Positions 8,123 to 16,943 of a stretch of 64,000 bases of DNA are shown here, one piece after another. Under the pieces are notes generated by a model that was not told the DNA's origin, made no database searches, and saw nothing but the letters and a program-made list of their open reading frames with translations. The translations under genes were made by a program, and so were the position numbers. This DNA comes from Spirosoma luteum DSM 19990 (lineage in GTDB: Bacteria > Bacteroidota > Bacteroidia > Cytophagales > Spirosomataceae). The stretch's first letter is position 1. Every line of letters begins with the position of its first letter. The DNA lies in assembly GCF_000374065.1 (NCBI RefSeq), contig NZ_KB893257.1, positions 226,011 through 290,010 on the forward strand, given 5' to 3'.

Positions 8123-9127
8123 ATGGAGAAATCACCCGATCGGCTTTGGGAGCAACTGGGAAGTTTACTCGTGCCCAAACGAAAACTGCAGGTACCCGAA
8201 ACGGTTACGAACGAACGTATGCTGCATGAACTGATCCGCTGCTTTGAAACGTCGCTGGACCGGGAAAGTATTGGGATGAGTCTATTATTTGACGCGCATT
8301 ACGTTATTATCCTGCATCCGGTTACCTATACCGAGCGGCTGGCGGCTTTACCCGTTATTGTCAATGAAGCGGTAAACGCTTTTTACCAACGGATCAATCA
8401 ACGCAAAACGGAGCAGGATCGGATTGTTACCGTAGCCTCGCACTGGCAGTTCAAATTCGGGCCCGGTACGGAGTTTGACGGTCGACCCATTACCCCCGTT
8501 GACGTGGAGGTAATCGGATCGCTCACGGGTACATCACTCGAAAACGGTAGCACACTGGCGTTGGAAAAGGGGCGTAACCTGAAGGCTACCCGCAAAGTGA
8601 AAAATACAAACGTCTACACAAAATTAGACTTGAATCTGCCGACGTTCAGGCACATCGATTTCCGGGAGTCGGGGGCGTTTGCCGTTCGTATCGATCCTGC
8701 TCTGCTGGCTCATCATGAGCCAGCGGAAGCAGCACCCGCAGCGGTTGCCGTTTTGCCCGCCCCGCCTTCTGTTCGGCCCGATGCACTGGCCCGGCTCGAT
8801 TATTACATGGCAGATCAGCATACCGAAGAAACCTACTGGATGAAAGACCGGGAAGTGGTGGTAGCCCGGCAGGAGCCGGACAACGAACCATTTGCCAACT
8901 ACCTGCGATTACCTTCGCCCTATGTATCGAACCCACACGCCCGGATTCGGTACGACCCGGCATCCGGCCAGTTTCAGCTGGCCTCGTTCAGTCAGCACGA
9001 GACCCGGCTGAACGAACGGATTGTGGCCCGCAGTGAACCCGGAGATCCGGTATGGGTTGACTTGCCGGATGCATCCCAAATTCTGCTCAACGGAGCAGTT
9101 ACGCTAACCTTTAAAACGAATGCCTGA
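8123..9127 (+). CDS. FhaA-like protein: N-terminal DUF3662-like region and C-terminal FHA domain
   Basis: A 334-residue cytoplasmic protein. Residues about 45-200 resemble the DUF3662 domain of actinobacterial FhaA: an HYVIILHPVTYTERLAAL strand-helix, then a long helix and HWQFKFGPGTEFDGRPI. A Pro/Ala-rich linker (about 195-225) leads to an FHA-like domain (about 240-334) with the phospho-peptide loop SNPHARIRYD. The usual GR start is replaced by VVVARQEP, so phospho-threonine binding is probable but not assured. No signal peptide or membrane helix. It opens the kinase/phosphatase/RodA-PBP block, where FHA proteins typically read kinase phosphorylation. The gene at 15912 has the same layout, so the two are paralogues. 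Confidence 0.7.
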   Translation: MEKSPDRLWEQLGSLLVPKRKLQVPETVTNERMLHELIRCFETSLDRESIGMSLLFDAHYVIILHPVTYTERLAALPVIVNEAVNAFYQRINQRKTEQDRIVTVASHWQFKFGPGTEFDGRPITPVDVEVIGSLTGTSLENGSTLALEKGRNLKATRKVKNTNVYTKLDLNLPTFRHIDFRESGAFAVRIDPALLAHHEPAEAAPAAVAVLPAPPSVRPDALARLDYYMADQHTEETYWMKDREVVVARQEPDNEPFANYLRLPSPYVSNPHARIRYDPASGQFQLASFSQHETRLNERIVARSEPGDPVWVDLPDASQILLNGAVTLTFKTNA

Positions 9128-9130
9128 CGA

Positions 9131-9214
9131 ATGTTCGACATACTGATAGCCGTGTTGTTGGGGGCCTTTATCCTGTTGCTGCTGGTGCAGCATTTTCGTA
9201 CCCTACCCCGATAG
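9131..9214 (+). CDS. Candidate 27-residue single-helix membrane peptide
   Basis: A short frame starts 3 nt after the stop of the FHA gene and ends 26 nt before the PP2C gene. It encodes MFDILIAVLLGAFILLLLV, then QHFRTLPR. That is one strong transmembrane helix followed by a basic tail, which predicts an N-out/C-in or small anchor topology. Tight spacing in an operon whose neighbours act at the membrane supports a real micro-protein, but a 27-residue frame can arise by chance and no ribosome site decides the matter. Confidence 0.35.
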   Translation: MFDILIAVLLGAFILLLLVQHFRTLPR

Positions 9215-9240
9215 TCGGAGCAGCCTGCTTCATTCCATTT

Positions 9241-10266
9241 ATGAGCTTATTACAACGTGCCGGACGAACAGATGTTGGTCGCAACCGGCAGGATAATCAG
9301 GATACCTTTATTGACTCAGCACTCTGGTCAGCGCACCGGGCGCTGCTGGTCGTTATTGACGGAGTAGGAGGGTATGCCGGGGGTGCCCAGGCAGCTGCTC
9401 TAGCCAGAGAAGCCATCCATCAGTATATGGCTACCCAAAATGGCCATACGCTGACAATGCTCTGTGAGGCTGTCGTGCATGCCAACAACCAGATTGTTCG
9501 CCAGCGGGAGCAGGACCCTGCCCTGTCCCGCATGTGCTGCGTGCTGACGGCTGCCATTGCCGATGTGCAGACCCGTACCGTCCAATATGTTCACGTGGGC
9601 GATACGCGCCTGTACCGCTTCCGGCAGCAGCAATTGGAAAAGCTAACCCACGACCACTCGCTGGTGGGCGTTCGGGAAGATGCCAACCAACTGACCGAGC
9701 TTGAAGCCATGCAGCACCCCCGCCGAAACGAGATTCTGCGGGATGTAGGCTCCATACTGCATCGGGTCGAAGATGCCGGTTTTCTGGAATCGGGCGAGAC
9801 GGATTTTAACCCCGGTGATACGCTGCTGTTGTGCAGCGATGGCCTGACCGACATGCTTACCCGTCAGCAGTTGGTGGATGTAATCAGCCAGGACACCCCC
9901 ATAGAGGAACAGGTGGCTGAGTTGATCCGCCTGGCTAACGAGCAGGGTGGTCAGGATAATATTACCGTCGTACTGGCGCGGTACCCAGTCCATGCCAACG
10001 GCATATCGCCCAGTATGCCCACCGAGCCGATACCGGCCGAAACCCCGTTGCCCGTTTCCATACCGGTTGCAAAGCCGAGTGCCGAATCGGGCCGGGCGCG
10101 TAAATGGGTGTACGGATTCGTTCTACTCCTATTACTGATGATGCTGACGGGGATAATCTGGCAGTTTGGCTCACCAAAATTAGTCAACGACCCGAAAACC
10201 ATATCGACTGATTCAACGGCTAATACCTACCTCACCAACCAACCCGATTCGACTAAAAAGCCTTAG
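9241..10266 (+). CDS. PP2C-family Ser/Thr phosphatase with C-terminal membrane anchor
   Basis: A 341-residue PPM/PP2C phosphatase. Metal-binding motifs are all present: GRNRQDNQDTF (residues about 13-23), LLVVIDGVGGYAGG, YVHVGDTRLYRF, LLLCSDGLTDML and GGQDNITVVLAR. After a Pro-rich linker (about 255-280) a single hydrophobic helix (about 285-307, FVLLLLLMMLTGIIW) anchors the protein, leaving a short Asn/Thr/Ser-rich extracytoplasmic tail. This is the same topology as mycobacterial PstP. It lies 5 nt upstream of the Ser/Thr kinase gene, so the pair should be co-expressed and the phosphatase probably reverses phosphorylation by that kinase. Confidence 0.9.
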   Translation: MSLLQRAGRTDVGRNRQDNQDTFIDSALWSAHRALLVVIDGVGGYAGGAQAAALAREAIHQYMATQNGHTLTMLCEAVVHANNQIVRQREQDPALSRMCCVLTAAIADVQTRTVQYVHVGDTRLYRFRQQQLEKLTHDHSLVGVREDANQLTELEAMQHPRRNEILRDVGSILHRVEDAGFLESGETDFNPGDTLLLCSDGLTDMLTRQQLVDVISQDTPIEEQVAELIRLANEQGGQDNITVVLARYPVHANGISPSMPTEPIPAETPLPVSIPVAKPSAESGRARKWVYGFVLLLLLMMLTGIIWQFGSPKLVNDPKTISTDSTANTYLTNQPDSTKKP

Positions 10267-10271
10267 CTCCC

Positions 10272-11795
10272 ATGGCAACTGTTAGTTTTAATACGCATTT
10301 TCCCGGCTACGATGTATTGGGTGAAATTACCCGCAGCAACGCGCGGGTACTAAAGGCCCGGCACATAGCCACCGGCGATTTGGTGGCCATCAAGCATTTT
10401 GCCCTCAACACGGATGCCGACACGCTCCGGCGTTTCGAACGGGAGTCGGCCATCATGACCCAGATGGATCACCCGAACATCGTTAAGGTGCGCGAAGTCC
10501 GGCTGGATACCGACCTGCCGTACCTGGTTATGGATTACGTGGAAGGAGGTAACCTGCGCCAGTTGATTACCGGGAGCGGACACCTGTCCGTTGAAATGAC
10601 CATTCGTATGGGGCTACAGATTCTCGACGCATTTCGGTTGATCCATGCCCACGGTATCGTTCACCGCGACGTGAAACCGGAGAACATTCTTTACCATAAA
10701 CTGGCCAGTGGTGAGCTGCATTTTCTGCTGACCGACTTTGGCGTTGCCCGATTGCACGAGCAGCCAGTAACGCAGACCGGTCAGTCGCTCATGACCTACG
10801 AATACGCGGCTCCCGAACAGTTCGACAATCCGCGGCAGGTAGATAAAACGGCTGATTACTACGCCTTTGGTGTGGTGCTGTATGAATGCTTTACGGGTAA
10901 GGTGCCCTTTGTTCTGGGTAGTGAAACCGGTATCGTTACGTTTATGAATGCCGTGCTGACCACGCCCCCCCCGGCCCCGGTACTGCCTACCAGTCAGTTG
11001 CTGCCAGAGGGATTAGAAGAATTGCTTCGTCAGCTGCTAGCTAAAAAAACAACGGACCGCATCGATGACCCCGATGAGATCAAACTGATTCTCAAACAGG
11101 CAGAAGTCGAACAGTTATATCGGGAGAAAGGCCGCCAGCCAGCCATACCAAAAGCCCGAACGGAAAGCCACACTCCGGTAGCTGCGCAGGGCGCTCCCCG
11201 GCCGGTGGCCAAACCCGCACAGGTCAAATCCTCAAAACCAGTAGTGGCACAATCCACCTCCCGCCGAAACTGGCTGCTGCCAGCACTGCTGGCACTGGTG
11301 GTGTTAGGCGGTGTTTTGGCCTATTGGGGCTTCAACCGGACTGACCCCCAGCCGTTGGCCGTTGAGGAATCGACGAACGTAACGTCAACCACGGCCGAGG
11401 TGGACACAGCCCGGCAGGCTGAAGAAGCCCGGTTGCGGCTCGAACAGGCCCGGCAACAGTATCAGGCGGAGGTGAGCGAGGCAACCCGGAAACTGGCCGT
11501 TCGCACAATGGGCGGGGATGTTGGGTTGTTCGGTGGCGTTAAAAACCTGTCCATTCAACTGAAAAATCCGTCGGTCGTCACGTTCCGGTCCGTCGCGGTG
11601 AAGGTGGAATACCTGAAAGGGAACGGGCGACTGTTGAAATCGACAGTCATGTATTTCAATCAGGTTGGCCCTGCGGCTACCATGACCCGGCTGGCACCCG
11701 ACAGCCAGCGGGGTACGCGTTTTAAGGCGAAGGTGCTACGGGCTGATCCGGAAATACCTGATAGCCTGTCCGCCACACCATCGTTGACCCCCTAA
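10272..11795 (+). CDS. Membrane Ser/Thr protein kinase (PknB-like layout)
   Basis: A 507-residue Hanks-type kinase. Residues about 12-275 form the kinase domain with VAIK (Lys41), HRDVKPEN (His131-Asp133) and DFG (Asp155), and an APEQ motif after the activation loop. The Gly-rich loop is degenerate: only the first Gly of GxGxxG remains in GEITRSNARV. A Pro/Lys-rich juxtamembrane linker leads to one helix (about 334-352) and an extracytoplasmic part of about 150 residues. That part starts with a Glu/Arg-rich coiled-coil-like stretch and ends in a beta-rich region (LSIQLKNPSVVTFRSVAVKV) resembling a small Ig-like domain. No PASTA repeats are present. It sits between the PP2C gene and the RodA-PBP gene, so those proteins are prime substrate candidates. 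Confidence 0.88.
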   Translation: MATVSFNTHFPGYDVLGEITRSNARVLKARHIATGDLVAIKHFALNTDADTLRRFERESAIMTQMDHPNIVKVREVRLDTDLPYLVMDYVEGGNLRQLITGSGHLSVEMTIRMGLQILDAFRLIHAHGIVHRDVKPENILYHKLASGELHFLLTDFGVARLHEQPVTQTGQSLMTYEYAAPEQFDNPRQVDKTADYYAFGVVLYECFTGKVPFVLGSETGIVTFMNAVLTTPPPAPVLPTSQLLPEGLEELLRQLLAKKTTDRIDDPDEIKLILKQAEVEQLYREKGRQPAIPKARTESHTPVAAQGAPRPVAKPAQVKSSKPVVAQSTSRRNWLLPALLALVVLGGVLAYWGFNRTDPQPLAVEESTNVTSTTAEVDTARQAEEARLRLEQARQQYQAEVSEATRKLAVRTMGGDVGLFGGVKNLSIQLKNPSVVTFRSVAVKVEYLKGNGRLLKSTVMYFNQVGPAATMTRLAPDSQRGTRFKAKVLRADPEIPDSLSATPSLTP

Positions 11796-11877
11796 TGACC
11801 TGTTCCTGTTCGCCACCCATTCCTTACAAAACGAGGCTGGCAGCCACACTCAGATTACTACCGAATAAATCCAGCAA

Positions 11878-14800
11878 ATGGTGAATCATAACGGGATATT
11901 GTCCGAACGGAGCTACCTGATGGGGGTAACGGTTCTACTACTGGTCCTCTTCACCCGTTTGTACGTAAATCGTCAGCCCGCCCTCAATCAGGTTGAACGG
12001 GATTATGCTGCCGGCACCAAGCTAACATTACGGCCGGGCATTCAGCCCACAGCCCTCCAGCAACTACTGAGGCAGGGAAATTACTATACTGATAACCGCG
12101 ATGTGGCACTGGTGGCTGATTCGTTGCCCGCCAAACTGCGCCGGTACGGTACACCCGACAACCTGGGAGCCATAAACAAGCGGGCGTTTGCCATCCGTAC
12201 CCCGTTGACCTGGCGAAGTCCCATTGGCGGCACTGATTTCCAGAGTCGGCTTCAGGTATCCCGGCAACAGATTGGGTTCGATTCGGTGCTGTATCAGCGT
12301 GAACTGAACAACCCCCGCCCGTATCCCTCGTCGGTAGGAGCGGGGGGCATGCAACTGAGTGGGCAGGTGCTGAATGATGCGCCCGAGCCACGCCCTCTAG
12401 CACATGTTCTGGTGCAGTTGAAACGGCACCGGCCGGTGCAGCGGGAAACGGACGAAACGGTCGACGTACTCACCTACGCCCGCACGGATGCCGATGGCCG
12501 GTTTACCTTCGGTGGGCTTCAGCCAGACGGAGCCTACAGCGTATTACCACTGAAACCGGGATTTGAGTTTGGTACCCGGCGGGGTATGGCCCGGCTTGCC
12601 CGCTCCGTAGCCTACACGTTTACGGGTCGTCCGCACACCCTCCGGCTTATTGGCCCCGTGGTTTACGGACAACTAAAAAGCGACCACTCGTTCACCATGC
12701 GAACGCCCAACCAGTTTCGCCTTGATTACGGGTGGCAGGTGGGTCTGTTCCTACTGGCTTTCTGGGTTGTTCATCTTTTCTGGTCGATTCGGCGCTTCCA
12801 GCCCGACGCGCTGCTGTTACCCGTTCTGATGTTGCTCACGGGCCTGTCTCTGCTAACCCTGCTGTCCATTCAGGACCCCCTGCAGGATATTATGTACGGC
12901 GGACAGGTGGTGCTGGGAATCGGCCTGGGGTTGCTGGGAATGGTCATCGTATCCCAGCTGAACATCGGACGATTCTATACGCGCTGGTGGTTCGATCCGC
13001 TTGTGAATCTTCGTAAACGGTCTACCTTTCGGCTCACGGGCTGGACGTGGTTAATCCTGGCACTTGGACTAGCTGGGCTGACGCTGGCTTTTGGTACGGG
13101 GCCGGAGGGAAGTGGCGTTCGGGTAAACCTGCGGGTAGGAGGGCTGTTGTTCCAGCCGAGTGAACTGACAAAATACCTGATTCTGGTTTTCCTAGCGGGT
13201 TTCTTTGCCGCCCATGAAGAACAGCTCCGCAGCCTGCCCGATCTACGCTGGCGGTGGCGGGTGAGCATCGGCGTTTTTCTGGGAACGGGCATGCTAATGG
13301 GCCTGTACCTGCTGTTGGGTGATATGGGTCCCGCCCTGGTGATTGGGTTTACGTTTCTGCTTTTTTACACGATTGCCCGTCAGACGCTGGGCATCACCCT
13401 GCTGGCTGGCGTAATTTATGGGTTGGCTTTGTGGCAACTGCCGGGTCTAATCGCTACCCTGGCAGGTGTGGTGGGGGCGGTTGGACTGCTCATCTGGGGT
13501 GGCCATGCCCGTACTACAACCGCAGCGGGCTGGCTGGCCCTGCTGGCAGAAGGACCGGTCCTGCTGGTGCTGGTTATGGCTACTTTCGCCTTTGGCGATC
13601 AGATTCCCTTTGTGGGGGATCGACTGGCCGACCGTAAAGCAATGTGGCTTAGTCCCTGGAACAATGACGTATACGGGGGTGATCACCTGGCCCATAGCTT
13701 CTGGACGATGGCGACCGGTGGGTGGACGGGTCAGGGCCTGGGCAAGGGGTACGCTACGGCAATGCCAGCTGCCCATACCGATATGATTTTGCCCAGCCTG
13801 GCTGAAGGTCTCGGCTGGGTTGGTCTGGTAACCGTTTGCCTGCTGCTTTTTATCCTGCTGCACCGAAGCCTGTTGCACGCCCGCCGGGCGGGGCAGCCGT
13901 TTAGTTTTTACCTGTGTGCGGGTATTGGGCTGGCTACCGGCGTACAGTTTCTGCTGATTGCGGGCGGGTCATTGGGGGTGTTTCCGCTAACGGGTATTTC
14001 GGTTCCTTTTCTGAGTTACGGCAACGTGTCGCTCATCATCAACCTCACGGCTATGGGCGTCGTATTCTCCGTCGCCAACCGGCCTGGCGAAGCCCTGCAA
14101 CACGCTTATCTCGAAAAGCATTACGATCCGGTGCTGGCTACGGGTATTGCCGGTTTTTTGCTCGGCACCCTCATACTGGCCGGAAGAGCAGGGGAGGTAG
14201 CGCTCGTCCACTGGCCCGATTACATTGTACGGCCCAGCCGGGTGCTGAGCCGCGACGGGCTGCCCGTGTACAGCTACAACCCCCGGATAAATCGCCTGAC
14301 CGATGCGTTGGCTGCGGGTACATTGTATGATAGAAACGGGCGGGTACTGGCTACCAGCTCACCCGACACGGTATTGCGCAACCTGCCCCAGCTTCGGCAG
14401 GCGGGTCTCGACCCTACCAAAGTGACGGAGTTGACCCGTCGCCGACTCCAGCGATTTTACCCGTTTGGCGAACACCTTTTTTATTGGGTAGGCGATGCCA
14501 ACACCCGCCTGTTCTGGGGGCAGCAGAATGGCTACTTTGCCGAAGCGGCCCATCTGAGCGACCTGCGGGGTTTCGATAATCACCCCCAGCAGAACACGCT
14601 ATTAACCAGCCGGTACCGGGCTGATCGGTTTACCCCCGCCATAACCCGAACGCTTACCTTGCCACTGTACGATTACCGGGAGCTGGCTCCGGCGCTGCGC
14701 AGTGGGCTGGATGGAGCCGCAGTGGCCGAACGCCAGGCCCGCAATCGCGACCTGCGCCTGAGTGTGGATGCGGCCCTGCAGGTAGCCCTGCAAAAAGCAA

Positions 14801-15864
14801 TGGACAGTTCGCACTATAGTGATAAACGCCTGTCGGTGGTGGTGCTGGATGCCGCAACCGGCGACGTACTGGCCTCGGCCCTGAATCCGTTGCCCAACCT
14901 CCAGCGGCCGGATGAGCTACTGTTGCCGGATCAGGAGCGGCTCCGGTTGCCGTACCTGACCACCGAGCGGGACCTGGCCCTGACGTACCCCACCGCACCC
15001 GGCTCAACGGCCAAGATTATGACAGCCACGGCGGCTCTCAACAAACTGGGAATGCCCGCGGCCAAGGTTAGTGTTTACGTTGGTTGCGGAGAGATAATTC
15101 GGCGGGGACGGGTAGAAAGCGAACCTTGCGGAGGACAGGTGAGCATGCGGGAAGCCATCGTACGGTCGAGTAACGTGTATTTCATCCGGCTGGCCAACGA
15201 TTATGCCCTGGATACGGAAATGGCAAACCTGTACCTGGCAACGGGTATGAATATTGATTATGTGGGGGGCTATTTATTCAACAACAAGCACACATCTGCC
15301 GACAAAGCCCGTATCCTGAAACACTGGCGCGATTCTTCTTTTGTTGTTCGGCGCAATTTGTACAGGACCCTGTCGTATCCGAACCGATACCGAAGTGAGT
15401 TTTCGGGGCTGGCCTGGGGGCAGGGACAACTGGCCACCACGCCGGTAGCGCTGGCCCGAATGGCGGGGGCCGTTGCCAACCGGGGTGTTATGCAGCCGTC
15501 GCGTTACGTGATTAGCCGGGCGGGGAAGCAGATTTCCGTAGCACCGGGGGTTGTGCTGGCCCGCCAGCCCGCTTATGCCGACCTGCTGCGTGATTTCATG
15601 ATCGAGCAATCGAACCCGAACGGGCGGCCAAAAATCAGCCTGAGTCGGGTAGCGGGAAAAACCGGAACCCCGGAACGGATTGTGCTGGGAGAAAAGCAGA
15701 ACGACGGCTGGTACGTGTTTTTTGCGCCTACTCCCAATGGCCGTTCTCACACGGTTACCTGCATCCGGATTGAGTTGGGTGAGTCATCGGCGGATGCGGT
15801 CAAACTGGCGAATACGGTTGTAGCCCCCATCCTGAAGGAGCGGGGCTATTTGGGAAGTTTTTAA
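11878..15864 (+). CDS. RodA/FtsW (SEDS) glycosyltransferase fused to class B PBP transpeptidase
   Basis: A 1328-residue single frame. Order: a membrane helix (about 12-28); an extracytoplasmic region containing a carboxypeptidase-regulatory-like beta domain (about 160-240, TDADGRFTFGGLQPDGAY); a SEDS polymerase from about residue 286 to 790 with many helices. The SEDS part has the motif AAHTDMILPSLAEGLGWVG, whose Asp635 aligns with the catalytic Asp of RodA, and FLSYGNVSLIINLTAMG near its end. A class B PBP follows from LYDRNGRVLA (816) to the end, with SxxK Ser1043-Lys1046, SSN 1097-1099 and KTG 1261-1263. Both catalytic halves look intact. One protein can therefore polymerise and crosslink peptidoglycan. 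RodA and PBP2 are normally separate genes, and the fusion sits in a kinase/FHA operon. Confidence 0.92.
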   Translation: MVNHNGILSERSYLMGVTVLLLVLFTRLYVNRQPALNQVERDYAAGTKLTLRPGIQPTALQQLLRQGNYYTDNRDVALVADSLPAKLRRYGTPDNLGAINKRAFAIRTPLTWRSPIGGTDFQSRLQVSRQQIGFDSVLYQRELNNPRPYPSSVGAGGMQLSGQVLNDAPEPRPLAHVLVQLKRHRPVQRETDETVDVLTYARTDADGRFTFGGLQPDGAYSVLPLKPGFEFGTRRGMARLARSVAYTFTGRPHTLRLIGPVVYGQLKSDHSFTMRTPNQFRLDYGWQVGLFLLAFWVVHLFWSIRRFQPDALLLPVLMLLTGLSLLTLLSIQDPLQDIMYGGQVVLGIGLGLLGMVIVSQLNIGRFYTRWWFDPLVNLRKRSTFRLTGWTWLILALGLAGLTLAFGTGPEGSGVRVNLRVGGLLFQPSELTKYLILVFLAGFFAAHEEQLRSLPDLRWRWRVSIGVFLGTGMLMGLYLLLGDMGPALVIGFTFLLFYTIARQTLGITLLAGVIYGLALWQLPGLIATLAGVVGAVGLLIWGGHARTTTAAGWLALLAEGPVLLVLVMATFAFGDQIPFVGDRLADRKAMWLSPWNNDVYGGDHLAHSFWTMATGGWTGQGLGKGYATAMPAAHTDMILPSLAEGLGWVGLVTVCLLLFILLHRSLLHARRAGQPFSFYLCAGIGLATGVQFLLIAGGSLGVFPLTGISVPFLSYGNVSLIINLTAMGVVFSVANRPGEALQHAYLEKHYDPVLATGIAGFLLGTLILAGRAGEVALVHWPDYIVRPSRVLSRDGLPVYSYNPRINRLTDALAAGTLYDRNGRVLATSSPDTVLRNLPQLRQAGLDPTKVTELTRRRLQRFYPFGEHLFYWVGDANTRLFWGQQNGYFAEAAHLSDLRGFDNHPQQNTLLTSRYRADRFTPAITRTLTLPLYDYRELAPALRSGLDGAAVAERQARNRDLRLSVDAALQVALQKAMDSSHYSDKRLSVVVLDAATGDVLASALNPLPNLQRPDELLLPDQERLRLPYLTTERDLALTYPTAPGSTAKIMTATAALNKLGMPAAKVSVYVGCGEIIRRGRVESEPCGGQVSMREAIVRSSNVYFIRLANDYALDTEMANLYLATGMNIDYVGGYLFNNKHTSADKARILKHWRDSSFVVRRNLYRTLSYPNRYRSEFSGLAWGQGQLATTPVALARMAGAVANRGVMQPSRYVISRAGKQISVAPGVVLARQPAYADLLRDFMIEQSNPNGRPKISLSRVAGKTGTPERIVLGEKQNDGWYVFFAPTPNGRSHTVTCIRIELGESSADAVKLANTVVAPILKERGYLGSF

Positions 15865-15911
15865 TCCACGCTGGCCATCACGGTTTCGGCAAAACACAGA
15901 ACAATAAAGTC

Positions 15912-16784
15912 ATGCCTATTCTGACAGATCTGAAGCGTTTTTTTGGTTTGGGTGTTCCTCCCACTCACACGCCCACGGAGACCCCTCCCCCCGACCAGCG
16001 CCCGGCACCGGTACGGGCGGGTGGACCATCGACACCCCGGCAACGCGAAAAACTGTACCGGTTTATTGTGGAAAGTTTATCTGTTTACGCCAGTGAAACG
16101 GAAGGGATGCCAGCGGGCCTTAAACTATGGGTGTGCTGTCATGATTTGGCGGAAGAAGAACAGATGGCGGTAGCCTTGTACGCTAATCAGCCGGGTCACT
16201 TTCAGGCTGAACTGAGCCGCCACTTGGCCGATCATTATATTCGGTTTGCCCCTAACTGGCAGTTTAGCTGGGAATTTGTCCGGGATAGTCTCCCCACTAC
16301 CTGTACCTACCGTCAGGACAATCTGGGCCTTACCGTGCTGCGGCCAGACATGGATGAGCCCCTGCGGATACGGATACGGACGCTTATGGGACAGACTGTT
16401 GACGATAGTTACCTGCTCGACCCGGCCGTACAGACCGACTACCACATCGGCCGGTGTGAGACCGTACAGGCGGCATCGGGGCGCGTGCGGACCAATCATA
16501 TCGTCTTTCTGGATGCCGATGAGCCTGGATTTGATCCGGCGCGGGGCGAGCCCAACCTGAGCGTCAGCCGCCAGCATGCTACCATCCATTACGATGCCGA
16601 TAAGCGGCAGTACCGCCTGCTGGCCGATGCGGGAGGGCTACCTGGCAGTAACAACAAAACCAAGATTCTTCGGGCCGATGATACCGTAGAACGGGTTGCA
16701 CTGCCCGGTGTAGGCTACGCACTGGCCCCCGGCGATCAGATTGAGCTGGGTGGCGAAGCGAAGCTACTCGTCGAACTACTCTAA
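15912..16784 (+). CDS. FHA-domain protein with FhaA-type N-terminus
   Basis: A 290-residue cytoplasmic protein. A Pro-rich N-terminal tail (to about 40) precedes a DUF3662-like region (about 45-165), with GLKLWVCCHDLAEEEQ and a PNWQFSWEF segment matching the HWQFKF segment of the FHA protein at 8123. The C-terminal FHA domain (about 175-290) is better preserved than in that paralogue: YHIGRCE, then NLSVSRQHATIHYD, giving the canonical GR and SxxH phospho-threonine contacts, and NNKTKI near the end. It lies 47 nt behind the RodA-PBP gene and closes the block. It is likely the phospho-reader linking kinase output to the cell-wall enzyme. Direct partner is inference. Confidence 0.82.
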   Translation: MPILTDLKRFFGLGVPPTHTPTETPPPDQRPAPVRAGGPSTPRQREKLYRFIVESLSVYASETEGMPAGLKLWVCCHDLAEEEQMAVALYANQPGHFQAELSRHLADHYIRFAPNWQFSWEFVRDSLPTTCTYRQDNLGLTVLRPDMDEPLRIRIRTLMGQTVDDSYLLDPAVQTDYHIGRCETVQAASGRVRTNHIVFLDADEPGFDPARGEPNLSVSRQHATIHYDADKRQYRLLADAGGLPGSNNKTKILRADDTVERVALPGVGYALAPGDQIELGGEAKLLVELL

Positions 16785-16943
16785 CCAGATGGTTTTTCCG
16801 TTCGCCACTCGTTCGTTATACACGAATCCGGGGCGTCATGTTTGGAGCGGGATCATTTTGTGACTACCGCTGATACTATTTTAGGGAAATTACTTTGAGA
16901 AAGCGAAAACTACTGACTACTATGAGCAGAACGGGTAAAAAAA

